Origin: Halocafeteria seosinensis
Lineage: Eukaryota > Sar > Bigyra > Bicosoecida
Direction of reading: 5' to 3'
Length of the DNA: 14,791 nucleotides
Assembly (NCBI GenBank): GCA_001687465.1
Contig: LVLI01001441.1
Coordinates: 1-14,791 of the forward strand
Part shown: piece after piece, positions 7,175 through 13,867 of the stretch
How positions within the stretch are numbered: the first letter of the stretch is position 1
Layout of the letters: every line of letters starts with the position of its first letter
Program-made: the position numbers and the translations under genes
Notes under the pieces: model-generated
The model's input: the letters and a program-made list of their open reading frames with translations, nothing else
What the model was told of the DNA's origin: nothing
The model's database searches: none

Positions 7175-7222
7175 TATTATAATAATGGTTTTGTTATTAT
7201 AATAATGACTTTGTTCATTATT
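7175..7222. terminator. Paired AT hairpins between convergent genes
   Basis: TATTATAATAA (7175-7185) pairs with TTATTATAATA (7194-7204), and AATAATG (7201-7207) can alternatively pair with CATTATT (7216-7222). They lie between the gene ending at 7066 and the - strand nuclease stop at 7221-7223, so a shared 3' end signal is likely. An ACCTGTCA copy at 7162-7169 matches the pair in the control region at 6095-6118. The rest of 7067-7174 shows nothing else. Confidence 0.55.
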
Positions 7223-7700
7223 AAAGCGGACTTCCACAGGTTTCACAGGGAAGCAAATCATAATTGATATAGCGACCATTGAACAGACGACAATGGCGGT
7301 ATTTGGCACCACAGTTCTTACATGGGTTGGGGTGTGGCGATGTTCCCACATGACATTCCATGGCGAAATGTTGATTGGAGCCACAATAGAAGCAACTTTG
7401 GGCAATGGATCGTAAGGTATGCTTGGCTCGTTGCCGATCAAAATCAGACAGAAAAATGGTACAAAATGACCCACCACGGACGTTATCAATGCCGTGTTCG
7501 GCCATGTACCGTAAGGTCATGTTTTCTTCGTCAAAATAATCCCCATCAAGTGTTTCTTCATGAGCCACCGGCGTATAATAATGTGTCCAAGCCGACGCCG
7601 TGCCTTCAAAGTGCTTATCTAGTCGTTTTTCCATGGATTGCCGATCTTTGGAATAGCCGATATAGTATTTGTCTTCCACGAGTCGTAAGACGTAAATCAT
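7221..7700 (-). CDS. GIY-YIG endonuclease with C-terminal zinc fingers
   Basis: A 159-residue nuclease. The GIY-YIG core opens at the N-terminus: MIYVLRLVEDKYYIGYSKD gives the YVL and YIG strands, followed by a basic helix with KRLDKHFEG, then EENMTLRYMAEHGIDNVRGG with the metal-binding Glu candidate. The second half adds a zinc knuckle CFYCGSNQHFAMEC (CX2CX4HX4C) and a CKNC...CETC ribbon. The family makes a nick or break using one metal ion. Related GIY-YIG-VRGG proteins with Cys-rich tails occur in large DNA viruses and their relatives. Here it may act in replication, recombination or homing. TATAGA lies three bases before the ATG, with a second copy just upstream. Confidence 0.85.
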   Translation of the reverse strand: MIYVLRLVEDKYYIGYSKDRQSMEKRLDKHFEGTASAWTHYYTPVAHEETLDGDYFDEENMTLRYMAEHGIDNVRGGSFCTIFLSDFDRQRAKHTLRSIAQSCFYCGSNQHFAMECHVGTSPHPNPCKNCGAKYRHCRLFNGRYINYDLLPCETCGSPL

Positions 7701-7703
7701 TCT

Positions 7704-7716
7704 TCTATAATCTATA
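7704..7716 (-). promoter_or_regulatory. Double TATAGA motif before the GIY-YIG gene
   Basis: TCTATA occurs at 7704-7709 and 7711-7716, reading TATAGA twice on the coding strand. The nearer copy ends three bases before the ATG at 7700. Confidence 0.6.
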
Positions 7717-7762
7717 CAAACATTTTATGGGAAGAGAGCCGAAACGAACAACATAGGACACC

Positions 7763-8095
7763 TTAGGTTCCGCTTTCCTGATACCTCTGACAGATTTTGG
7801 TTTTCTGATGATTGGGCAAATACCAACCGGACACCGTCCGACCACAATACTGACAGGTTTGACGCCCCTTCTGATGGTAATACGCCCGAATCTTTTCGGC
7901 ATTGGAATCGTAAATCCGATCCCGACGGGGTTTCCGATAGCCAAAGCGACACAAATGGGTCTTTTTATGGTTATAGATTTGCGAACGGGTGATCATCCGG
8001 CCACAGTTGCTACATTCCACTTTCTCTTTCAGTTTGTCAAGCACCTTGCTACGATTGCGTTGATACCACGATGGTTTCGTCTCTTGATCATCCAT
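7763..8095 (-). CDS. Two-finger C2HC zinc protein
   Basis: A 110-residue basic protein with two copies of the same finger, CX2CX11HX5C: CSNCGRMITRSQIYNHKKTHLC-type near residues 28-49 and CQYCGRTVSGWYLPNHQKTKIC-type near residues 81-102, joined by a basic linker. Both share CG, an aromatic N-H pair and a KT turn, so they arose by duplication. The ligand set (two Cys, His, Cys) is complete. Nucleic-acid binding is the likely role. The gene sits in line with the nuclease gene 62 bases downstream. TATAGG lies five bases upstream of the ATG. Confidence 0.8.
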   Translation of the reverse strand: MDDQETKPSWYQRNRSKVLDKLKEKVECSNCGRMITRSQIYNHKKTHLCRFGYRKPRRDRIYDSNAEKIRAYYHQKGRQTCQYCGRTVSGWYLPNHQKTKICQRYQESGT

Positions 8096-8100
8096 TTCAG

Positions 8101-8108
8101 CCTATATA
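8101..8108 (-). promoter_or_regulatory. TATATAGG motif before the zinc-finger gene
   Basis: The coding strand reads TATATAGG, then five bases, then the ATG at 8095. This is the same motif family as at the other structural and accessory genes. Confidence 0.6.
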
Positions 8109-8128
8109 TCGGGTTGGAACAAAAAATA

Positions 8129-8156
8129 TTGAAATGAATTTCCTGTTTCATTTCAA
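8129..8156 (-). terminator. 3' hairpin after the major capsid gene
   Basis: TTGAAATGA (8129-8137) and TCATTTCAA (8148-8156) form a perfect 9-bp stem with a 10-base loop, nine bases downstream of the capsid stop codon on the - strand. It also lies just upstream of the zinc-finger gene's promoter motif. Confidence 0.6.
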
Positions 8157-8165
8157 AAGATGGTT

Positions 8166-9956
8166 TTACTTCAATTTACCGACCACGGCATCGGTTCCTT
8201 TATCTACCGCTTTATCCATTGCTTTCTTGCCGACCTGAGTTCCAATCTTGGACACACCATGTCCTAGTTGGCCTAGCAAAGATCGCTTCTTGCCCCCAAT
8301 CTTCTGTTCCTGACTGTGTTGTTCCGGCCACACTCGAGCATCATACACGTCCCCTTCTGTTAAGAAGCCGGAGAATGTTTCCGACGCGCCGTTGGAGTTG
8401 TACAAGAAGGCAGAATCTATCATAATAACCTCTATTTCCACGTTACTGTTGTTGGCACCGGTCTGATCATAGACGTCGGCTGTTATTTCCAAATTTGTAT
8501 GAACCGATGTTCCCGTCGCCAAGCCGGTCTCAAGGGGGACGTCATGGCCAAAGTCCATTACAAGAGGAGCACTTGTCAAAGGAATACGGATTCCCTCATG
8601 GGAAACCCCTTCGCCCAAAAAGGTGTCATACGGCACCGGAATGTATTGGCGAGTCATATCGTATAAATCGCTTTGGCTTAGGGTTTGGAGTATTCCGGTT
8701 TGATTGCCTAGACGAATGGATATACTTTCCGGCACATAATGGAAATCGGCATCCCGTGGCGTCAGATCCTCACGACGGGGACGCACCGACAAAATCATCT
8801 TATCCGGAATTGTACCCAACTGAATATTATCTGACCGAACCTGTATGCGGTTATTTTTCCAACTGGCTGACACCGTTTTCGGATAGGAATCAAATTGGTA
8901 ATATGGCAAGGTATTGACCTTGGGAAGTTGGCTTGGTAAGGTGTATGGTTGTTCCATGCTCAGGTAATGGATTTGCGGATCCACAAACGGTGAATTTTGG
9001 CCACCATAGTCTTCCTCCGTCACTTCAAGCCGAGCATTGGTACCGCCAATTTTACCACCGGTAGCCGACGTACAGTTCCGGACGATCTTGGGGTCATTGA
9101 CCGTATCCAAATTCAACCGCATTTGCTTGATTCCCCACATTCCTTCGTGATTCATCCCATTTTCGCCATCGTAGAGCAAAGGAGAGATCCAAGGCGTCTC
9201 TTCTAGATAGTATTTGACATAAATATCAAACTCATTACCCTGTGTGACATTTGAACTGGGGGAGATTTCAGTAGCAAATCCGTTCCGTCCATTCGCATTA
9301 GCGTCAATTGTTATGTTGTTGGGGGACGAGTTGTAACTATCGCCGTTTTTGAGGTTATTGCCGTTCGCATCGGTAAAGGCATAGGGCACGAAACTGCCGT
9401 CCGGCACATGTTGGCTCTGAAGCGTCATACCACGGTAGGACTGAAGAGGCGTAGAGTTGGACTGAGCGGCATCGTTGTAACTCTGGATTCCGATATCAAT
9501 GTTGTTAGGCGTATGATACTTGTTGGCGTTGTCTTCGTCGTACATCACCATATTTTGGCTCTGATATTGGCGACTTAGATCAACGCTGATGGTTTCATTG
9601 TTGATTTTGAGGCGTGGGGATTCCCAGAGACGATTCAACGGATGATCCCGAAGACCGATGGAATTGGGCGTTAGAATGGTTGTCCCAGCGGGTAAATCCG
9701 CACCGACGGGTTTGACACGGATTCTATGAATGTAATAGGTGGCCAATCGTAAGTCACGGCGAATTACGGTGTCAAAACTGGTAGGCGATACCTCAAATTG
9801 GAGCCCTCTTTTTGAATTACTTGTGGGATCAACATCAAAGGCGTTGTAGTTCCGCACGGACGATGTGAATTTGAACTGGGGCTCAACCGGCTTGACCACG
9901 TTGGGGAAGTCCTTGTAGATTTTGGGTTTGAAGCGATCATCTTTGATTAACGACAT
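8166..9956 (-). CDS. MCP: Major capsid protein, double jelly-roll type
   Basis: The largest viral gene, 596 residues, in the size range of double jelly-roll major capsid proteins of Polintons, PLVs and virophages, which trimerise into pseudo-hexagonal capsomers. Seen: a long beta-rich, Asn/Gly/Ser-rich protein with no membrane segment. A PLV-like block after the middle (IQLGTIPDKMILSVRPRRED, then ESISIRLGNQTGILQTLSQ) marks the start of the second jelly roll. Residues 552-596 form a Lys/Gly-rich amphipathic tail that could contact DNA or the membrane. It is followed by the minor capsid and ATPase genes, the usual morphogenesis module. TATAGA lies five bases before the ATG. The assignment rests on size, sequence character and context, not a database match. 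Confidence 0.85.
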   Translation of the reverse strand: MSLIKDDRFKPKIYKDFPNVVKPVEPQFKFTSSVRNYNAFDVDPTSNSKRGLQFEVSPTSFDTVIRRDLRLATYYIHRIRVKPVGADLPAGTTILTPNSIGLRDHPLNRLWESPRLKINNETISVDLSRQYQSQNMVMYDEDNANKYHTPNNIDIGIQSYNDAAQSNSTPLQSYRGMTLQSQHVPDGSFVPYAFTDANGNNLKNGDSYNSSPNNITIDANANGRNGFATEISPSSNVTQGNEFDIYVKYYLEETPWISPLLYDGENGMNHEGMWGIKQMRLNLDTVNDPKIVRNCTSATGGKIGGTNARLEVTEEDYGGQNSPFVDPQIHYLSMEQPYTLPSQLPKVNTLPYYQFDSYPKTVSASWKNNRIQVRSDNIQLGTIPDKMILSVRPRREDLTPRDADFHYVPESISIRLGNQTGILQTLSQSDLYDMTRQYIPVPYDTFLGEGVSHEGIRIPLTSAPLVMDFGHDVPLETGLATGTSVHTNLEITADVYDQTGANNSNVEIEVIMIDSAFLYNSNGASETFSGFLTEGDVYDARVWPEQHSQEQKIGGKKRSLLGQLGHGVSKIGTQVGKKAMDKAVDKGTDAVVGKLK

Positions 9957-9961
9957 CTTTT

Positions 9962-9967
9962 TCTATA
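9962..9967 (-). promoter_or_regulatory. TATAGA motif before the major capsid gene
   Basis: The coding strand reads TATAGAAAAAGATG, with five bases between motif and start. A related CTATCGG stretch lies about ten bases further upstream. Confidence 0.65.
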
Positions 9968-10020
9968 CACACCCGATAGAAAAAATTATATCGTCACACC
10001 GTCGGGAATATCCTATAGGC

Positions 10021-11271
10021 TCACCGCTCTTGTATGTCTTTGTGTTGAAAGATCAGCGACAGATGAGCCGTGGATTGGTTAGGTAGATCCAATGGAATTA
10101 ATTCTGAGGTAAAACGATCACGGTAATAAAACTGGGCACGGATTTGCCTTAGAGCCTTATCATCGGCCGATTGGATACTTAAAAAGGTGTATTCCGACGC
10201 CACGAAGACCAAATTCTCTTGCCACGCACACGGGTTGCTCTTGTCAATCGTAAATTCGCTTATGATATCCTGAGCATGATCCTTCGCCGTTTGCCCAAGA
10301 TTGCCATATCGGCTCTTGGAATATTCAATCGGGGCGGTTTGAAGAACGGGGACGATATTGAGATTTTGGCTGACCACGGCAACACTTTCCACCGGCGACC
10401 AATAGCGACCCAACGCCGGATATTCTTGATCCATGACATAATAGGGGGCTGATGTCCCTCCTTGTGTCGTTCCTTTCTGGGGATCTATATTTAAAATATG
10501 TCGGCCTCGGTTGGATGTAAAACTTATCTCGTATTGACCTTCGCCTCCCACTAAATTGCTGTCTTCCACGTATTGAAAGGGAAGGTTGGAAAAGACATTG
10601 TAGGTGTTTTGGTCAAAATACAACCGCCACCGTTCCGTTCCTTGTTGTTGGTTAATGTCCCCCCATCCATCGGTCGGGGCATAACAGGCAATCCGGTTGG
10701 TATCGGGATCATAATAAAGGAATGGATATTCCTCTAGCGTGATTTGGGTGTTACTGGTATTATTATGGGTCTGGTTAAACGCTGTTTTGATCGCATCATT
10801 GAACATTTGAACGACAAAATCAATGGAATAGCAACGATAAAAGTGATCGCCCGTTCGGGAGGCAATCGGTTGCGACAAATCATTGCGTTGCGATTGGAAC
10901 GGAACATTGACCGTTCGGGTCACCGTGGAATTCTTTTCCGATCGGACGGTCACCTTATACACCCCTTCCGTTGGTGAATTCTGGGTCGTGAAGAAATGGA
11001 AGATAGGCAAGTTGGCTGTGACGCCATCTAGACTGAATTTCCGGACGGCCAATTTGTATTCACTGGGATTTTCAATAATGGGGGTTTGGCTGGTTTCCAG
11101 AAACTCACAGGGTGGGTTCTTTCCGTCAAACATCGTCCCACTGGTTTGATGATTGATAATCGCAAGATCCACGTAAATATAGTTCGGCTGTTGGCCTTCT
11201 TCGGACGGCTGTTCGTTGTAATGATAGGTAAAAGGGGCTTTGTTTCCGGACTGTAACTGTACTTTGGGCAT
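10021..11271 (-). CDS. mCP: Minor capsid (penton-like) protein
   Basis: A 416-residue beta-rich protein immediately upstream of the major capsid gene and divergent from the ATPase gene. In Polintons and PLVs this slot holds the single jelly-roll penton protein that fills the fivefold vertices. The N-terminus reads MPKVQLQSGNKAPFTYHYN, and segments such as YKLAVRKFSLDGVTANLPIF and ARGAQFYYRD-type strands near the end are typical of these proteins. The C-terminal STAHLSLIFQHK strand is also typical. No membrane segment is seen. The frame stays open 22 codons further upstream, but TATAGA abuts the ATG at 11271, so that start is used. The assignment depends mainly on context. Confidence 0.75.
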   Translation of the reverse strand: MPKVQLQSGNKAPFTYHYNEQPSEEGQQPNYIYVDLAIINHQTSGTMFDGKNPPCEFLETSQTPIIENPSEYKLAVRKFSLDGVTANLPIFHFFTTQNSPTEGVYKVTVRSEKNSTVTRTVNVPFQSQRNDLSQPIASRTGDHFYRCYSIDFVVQMFNDAIKTAFNQTHNNTSNTQITLEEYPFLYYDPDTNRIACYAPTDGWGDINQQQGTERWRLYFDQNTYNVFSNLPFQYVEDSNLVGGEGQYEISFTSNRGRHILNIDPQKGTTQGGTSAPYYVMDQEYPALGRYWSPVESVAVVSQNLNIVPVLQTAPIEYSKSRYGNLGQTAKDHAQDIISEFTIDKSNPCAWQENLVFVASEYTFLSIQSADDKALRQIRAQFYYRDRFTSELIPLDLPNQSTAHLSLIFQHKDIQER

Positions 11272-11355
11272 TCTATACCCTTGATCCGAAAAAATATAGA
11301 GAGTAGGGACGATAGAGTTTTTTCGCTTTTCTTCCAAAAACTCACTCTATAGTAT
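11272..11355. promoter_or_regulatory. Divergent promoter of minor capsid and ATPase
   Basis: TCTATA at 11272-11277 reads TATAGA on the - strand and touches the minor capsid ATG. TATAGT at 11348-11353 lies two bases before the ATPase ATG at 11356. Two further AT-rich partial copies (ATATAGAGAG near 11295 and GATAGAG near 11311) lie between. Confidence 0.65.
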
Positions 11356-12165
11356 ATGCCCAAACTCTATACGTCGCCTGAGTATAATCCCGAAGAGAGC
11401 ATCGCTGTGGTCAAAAAACTGGATAACAGCCGGAATATCCCTGATTGTTTTGTTAATTTACACGTTGAGGAAATGGAACAAGCCCCTGAATCCAAAGATG
11501 ACTGTCAAGTCAATCTGTCGGGTGATTATTTCTTCAGTCCGTTGCCACGGCAAGTCAAAACCCGTGGGTTCATTCTCTACTGTGCCGGAAAACGGGGTTC
11601 AGGAAAAACCACATGTGCCTGTAATTGGGCAAATAATTATAAAATACTGTGCCCAAAAAATGAAGTCTTCCTGATTTCGTCCAAAGAATACGATCCGACC
11701 ATCAAGAAAGAGTTGGGGTACGACCGAATTCATCGTATTCCGACCGAAAAGTTCAGCGACGATTCGGATCATATCCCCGAAATTTCTGACTTTGAGAATT
11801 GCCTCGTGATCTTTGATGATTTTTTCAATGACGCCAACTATAAACGGATTCTTCATCTGATGAATGTCTTGGCCGAACGGGGTCGGCAAGAGAATATCTC
11901 ACTGATCTGTATTTTCCACAACATTACCAATAGCCATTCCACACGCTTGATCCTCACAGAGAGCGATTATTACCTTATTTGGCCTCGTCTGATGTCCAAT
12001 CACGCCTTTCGGTATTTTTCTCAGAACTATGCCAATATTGATACCAAGGGAGCGGTGAAAAAGATCAAGAATGAATCCGGCTCATCTTGTTTGATTTCGG
12101 CTCATCCCAAATATGTGGTCAATCCGCAAAGTGTTTGGCTTCCCGACCATCTCTTTGATGACTAA
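11356..12165 (+). CDS. DNA-packaging ATPase, A32/FtsK-HerA type
   Basis: A 269-residue P-loop ATPase that pumps the genome into the preformed capsid in viruses of this lineage. Seen: Walker A GKRGSGKT at residues 78-85 after a hydrophobic strand (GFILYCA), Walker B LVIFDDF with Asp154-Asp155, and the sensor-like CIFHN near 185-189, in the order and spacing of the poxvirus A32/Polinton ATPase group. The length is typical. It is the only + strand gene in the morphogenesis cluster, divergent from the minor capsid gene and convergent with the Gly/Lys-rich gene. A perfect 10-bp hairpin follows the stop. The family call is firm. Confidence 0.92.
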   Translation: MPKLYTSPEYNPEESIAVVKKLDNSRNIPDCFVNLHVEEMEQAPESKDDCQVNLSGDYFFSPLPRQVKTRGFILYCAGKRGSGKTTCACNWANNYKILCPKNEVFLISSKEYDPTIKKELGYDRIHRIPTEKFSDDSDHIPEISDFENCLVIFDDFFNDANYKRILHLMNVLAERGRQENISLICIFHNITNSHSTRLILTESDYYLIWPRLMSNHAFRYFSQNYANIDTKGAVKKIKNESGSSCLISAHPKYVVNPQSVWLPDHLFDD

Positions 12166-12170
12166 GAACC

Positions 12171-12193
12171 TTCAAGTCAACTTTTGACTTGAA
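12171..12193. terminator. 3' hairpin between ATPase and core protein genes
   Basis: TTCAAGTCAA (12171-12180) and TTGACTTGAA (12184-12193) form a perfect 10-bp stem with a 3-base loop. It starts five bases after the ATPase stop and lies 25 bases beyond the end of the opposing gene, so it can serve both. Confidence 0.7.
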
Positions 12194-12218
12194 TTAAAAC
12201 TGACTGTATAGCGGTAAA

Positions 12219-12815
12219 TTAGCCAAGGATTCTCACTCCGCCAGATTTGCCCGATCCTTTCTTGCGTTGGCCTTCGGGCACAAACAACCCTTGCTGTTTC
12301 ACAAACTTGGATGCTTCGGGAAGCGACATGTTCTTTTCCTTCATAACCCGCTTCACGAGTTCTCCACGGGATTCACGGCCGTCTGACCCTCCACCGGACT
12401 TGCCACCGGATTTGCCTCCCAGCAAACCAAGGGTGGCCACGTTGCCGACATCACGGGCTAAAGAACCGATATTTTTCGCATCTCCTCCGCCTTTTTTGCC
12501 TCCGGATTTGCCTCCGGATTTGCCTCCCAGCAAACCAAGGGTGGCCACGTTGCCGACGTCACGGGCTAAAGAACCGATATTTTTCGCATCTCCTCCGCCT
12601 CGTGCTCCACCAGATGCTCCGGCACCCGAAAGGCCCTCTAGAAACCCCGAAAACCCCCCGCCGGTTTTACCGGCCTCCAAACCGCCTTGCGTCAACTGTC
12701 CGACCGCCTTTAGAAAGTCATCTTTCATGTCCTCGCCTTCCTGAGCGACTCGGTCAAGCACTTGGTTCAATAACTTCTTGGCTTCGGCCTTAGACATCTT
12801 CCCGTTCTTCTTCAT
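12219..12815 (-). CDS. Gly/Lys-rich repeat protein, probable internal virion protein
   Basis: A 198-residue basic, low-complexity protein. A charged helical N-terminus (about residues 1-45) is followed by Gly/Ser/Lys-rich sequence with two near-identical copies of DAKNIGSLARDVGNVATLGL, each ending LLGGKSGGKSGG, and then a second helical segment (RGELVKRVMKEKNMSLPEAS). LLGG|K twice and LSGA|G once fit the adenovirus protease cleavage patterns (M/I/L)XGG|X and (M/I/L)XGX|G. That suggests a precursor of core or membrane-active peptides, but no protease is in view. Its place within the morphogenesis cluster supports a virion role. The family is not recognised. TATAGA lies two bases before the ATG. 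Confidence 0.7.
   Translation of the reverse strand: MKKNGKMSKAEAKKLLNQVLDRVAQEGEDMKDDFLKAVGQLTQGGLEAGKTGGGFSGFLEGLSGAGASGGARGGGDAKNIGSLARDVGNVATLGLLGGKSGGKSGGKKGGGDAKNIGSLARDVGNVATLGLLGGKSGGKSGGGSDGRESRGELVKRVMKEKNMSLPEASKFVKQQGLFVPEGQRKKGSGKSGGVRILG
12406..12600. repeat. In-frame 108-bp tandem duplication
   Basis: Bases 12406-12492 and 12514-12600 are identical over 87 positions except one (A at 12450, G at 12558), at an offset of 108 bases (36 codons). The mismatch is silent in the repeat protein. The near-identity indicates a recent duplication or ongoing homogenisation. Confidence 0.9.
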
Positions 12816-12817
12816 GT

Positions 12818-12823
12818 TCTATA
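12818..12823 (-). promoter_or_regulatory. TATAGA motif before the repeat protein gene
   Basis: The coding strand reads TATATAGAACATG; the motif ends two bases before the ATG at 12815. A weak TCATAT/ATATGA hairpin at 12829-12845 just upstream may end the preceding - strand gene. Confidence 0.6.
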
Positions 12824-12845
12824 TATTGTCATATAAAAAATATGA

Positions 12846-13697
12846 TCATTCTATAAACTTGTTGGTTTGATTCGCCAACGCCTTCTGAATCTGATCACGC
12901 ATCTGTATCAACGTGTTCAGCGATGGCTGATCCAGCATCGTAAGCATCTGTTTGACCTTCTGACTCTTTAAACCGGTGGAAATATGCCATAACATCTCTT
13001 TGAAACCGGCCAGATCCGTCTGAAACCGCATATTGCTTGTCGTCAGTTTGTGATTCTCCAACAGGTAGATCAACGACTCTAAACCTTCACGCATCTGATG
13101 TAAAATCCCCAGCAACGGTTGATTCAGGGTCACTCGGATCTTCTTGTATTTGGATGGGTTGTTCTTGAGGCGGTAATAGGAATACCATCGTTTCAACGAT
13201 TTGTATATTTCGCCCTCTCGTTTCAACTCTTCGGCTTCCTCTTTGATATTGGCTATCATGTCCTTCTTCGGTGTGCTCTGTTTGTAAAAGAGCGTGTTGG
13301 TGAATTCATGGAACGATCCATTGGATGGCAAGAAGGCCAACACATCAATCTTGAAAAAGACGTCCTTGTGTTGGAGTTGGGACTTCAGCGTCAAGTCAGA
13401 TCCCTGTTTGCCCTTGATAATTTGCTCTTTTGACCATCTGATTTTGTGATCGCCGATCTGTGTCTTGACGTCACCCAAATAGACCCCTTCCATCTTGGTG
13501 AGTTTTTTCACTTTTTGCCCAAACTCTCGGACAATCCGATCCAGATTCAGATTATCTAGGTATTGGTTACAATCGTAGTCCATTGTGAAGTACAAATGAG
13601 GGTCATTTTGCGATCCGGCTAGATTCCAGTTCTTCCCAAAGGTGATGGTATCTAACACCAGTCGTTCATCTGTTGTTAGAAATTGCTTTCTCTGCAT
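12846..13697 (-). CDS. Unknown 283-residue protein, two-part
   Basis: The protein falls into two parts. The N-terminal half (residues 1 to about 140) is mixed alpha/beta and carries YFTMDYDCNQYLDNLNLDRI, GVYLGDVKTQ and FFKIDVLAFLP, then FHEFTNT. The spaced acidic residues are reminiscent of a nucleotidyltransferase-like fold, but I cannot establish that. The C-terminal half is helical and basic, with repeated Leu/Met-rich helices (LLGILHQMREGLESLIYLLE). No membrane segment or zinc site is seen. It lies between the repeat protein and the integrase. TATAGT lies three bases before the ATG, whose divergent neighbour starts only ten bases away. Function unknown. Confidence 0.75.
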   Translation of the reverse strand: MQRKQFLTTDERLVLDTITFGKNWNLAGSQNDPHLYFTMDYDCNQYLDNLNLDRIVREFGQKVKKLTKMEGVYLGDVKTQIGDHKIRWSKEQIIKGKQGSDLTLKSQLQHKDVFFKIDVLAFLPSNGSFHEFTNTLFYKQSTPKKDMIANIKEEAEELKREGEIYKSLKRWYSYYRLKNNPSKYKKIRVTLNQPLLGILHQMREGLESLIYLLENHKLTTSNMRFQTDLAGFKEMLWHISTGLKSQKVKQMLTMLDQPSLNTLIQMRDQIQKALANQTNKFIE

Positions 13698-13707
13698 ACT
13701 ACTATAT
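13698..13707. promoter_or_regulatory. Ten-base gap between divergent starts
   Basis: Only ACTACTATAT separates the ATG of the - strand gene (13697) from the + strand ATG at 13708. TATAGT on the - strand (13706-13701) and TATAT on the + strand occupy the same bases. If both genes are expressed, their start signals overlap and at least one message starts at or inside the other's coding sequence. Confidence 0.5.
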
Positions 13708-13866
13708 ATGACAAATCAATACTTTGTAATAATGAAGCGGAATCGTCAAGGACATGACCCATTGTACAAGAAACTGATCACCCAAGCCGAATCCAAGGCA
13801 CAGGCACGGCGATTTGCCACGCACCGGTTGCGTGGCTTCTCGGTCGTTCGTGTCGAAGAAGACTGA
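13708..13866 (+). CDS. Short basic protein, unknown function
   Basis: A 52-residue, Arg/Lys/Gln-rich protein with an aromatic N-terminus and a helical basic middle (ESKAQARRFATHR), ending in an acidic VEED. Not recognised. Small size and charge would suit a DNA-binding or virion accessory role, but nothing shows it. The start at 13708 follows TATAT directly; an in-frame ATG at 13732 would give 44 residues without the motif. Its stop is one base from the opposing integrase stop. The frame is open upstream to 13642, inside the divergent gene, which is not used. Confidence 0.5.
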   Translation: MTNQYFVIMKRNRQGHDPLYKKLITQAESKAQARRFATHRLRGFSVVRVEED

Positions 13867-13867
13867 A

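Noticed and set aside
8495-8917. 140-codon + strand frame inside the capsid gene
   Set aside because: It is antisense to the capsid coding sequence, with no TATAG motif and no recognisable protein.
11272-11337. N-terminal extension of the minor capsid protein
   Set aside because: The TATAGA motif abuts the ATG at 11271, and the extension would run through the divergent promoter.
8166-12165. Assignment to virophages
   Set aside because: The gene set overlaps with virophages, but the chromodomain DDE integrase and the capsid's PLV-like sequence fit Polinton/PLV better; only phylogeny can settle it.
12247-12744. 165-codon Pro-rich + strand frame
   Set aside because: It is the shadow of the Gly/Lys-rich repeat gene; the Pro-rich sequence is the complement of GG-rich codons, and no start motif precedes it.
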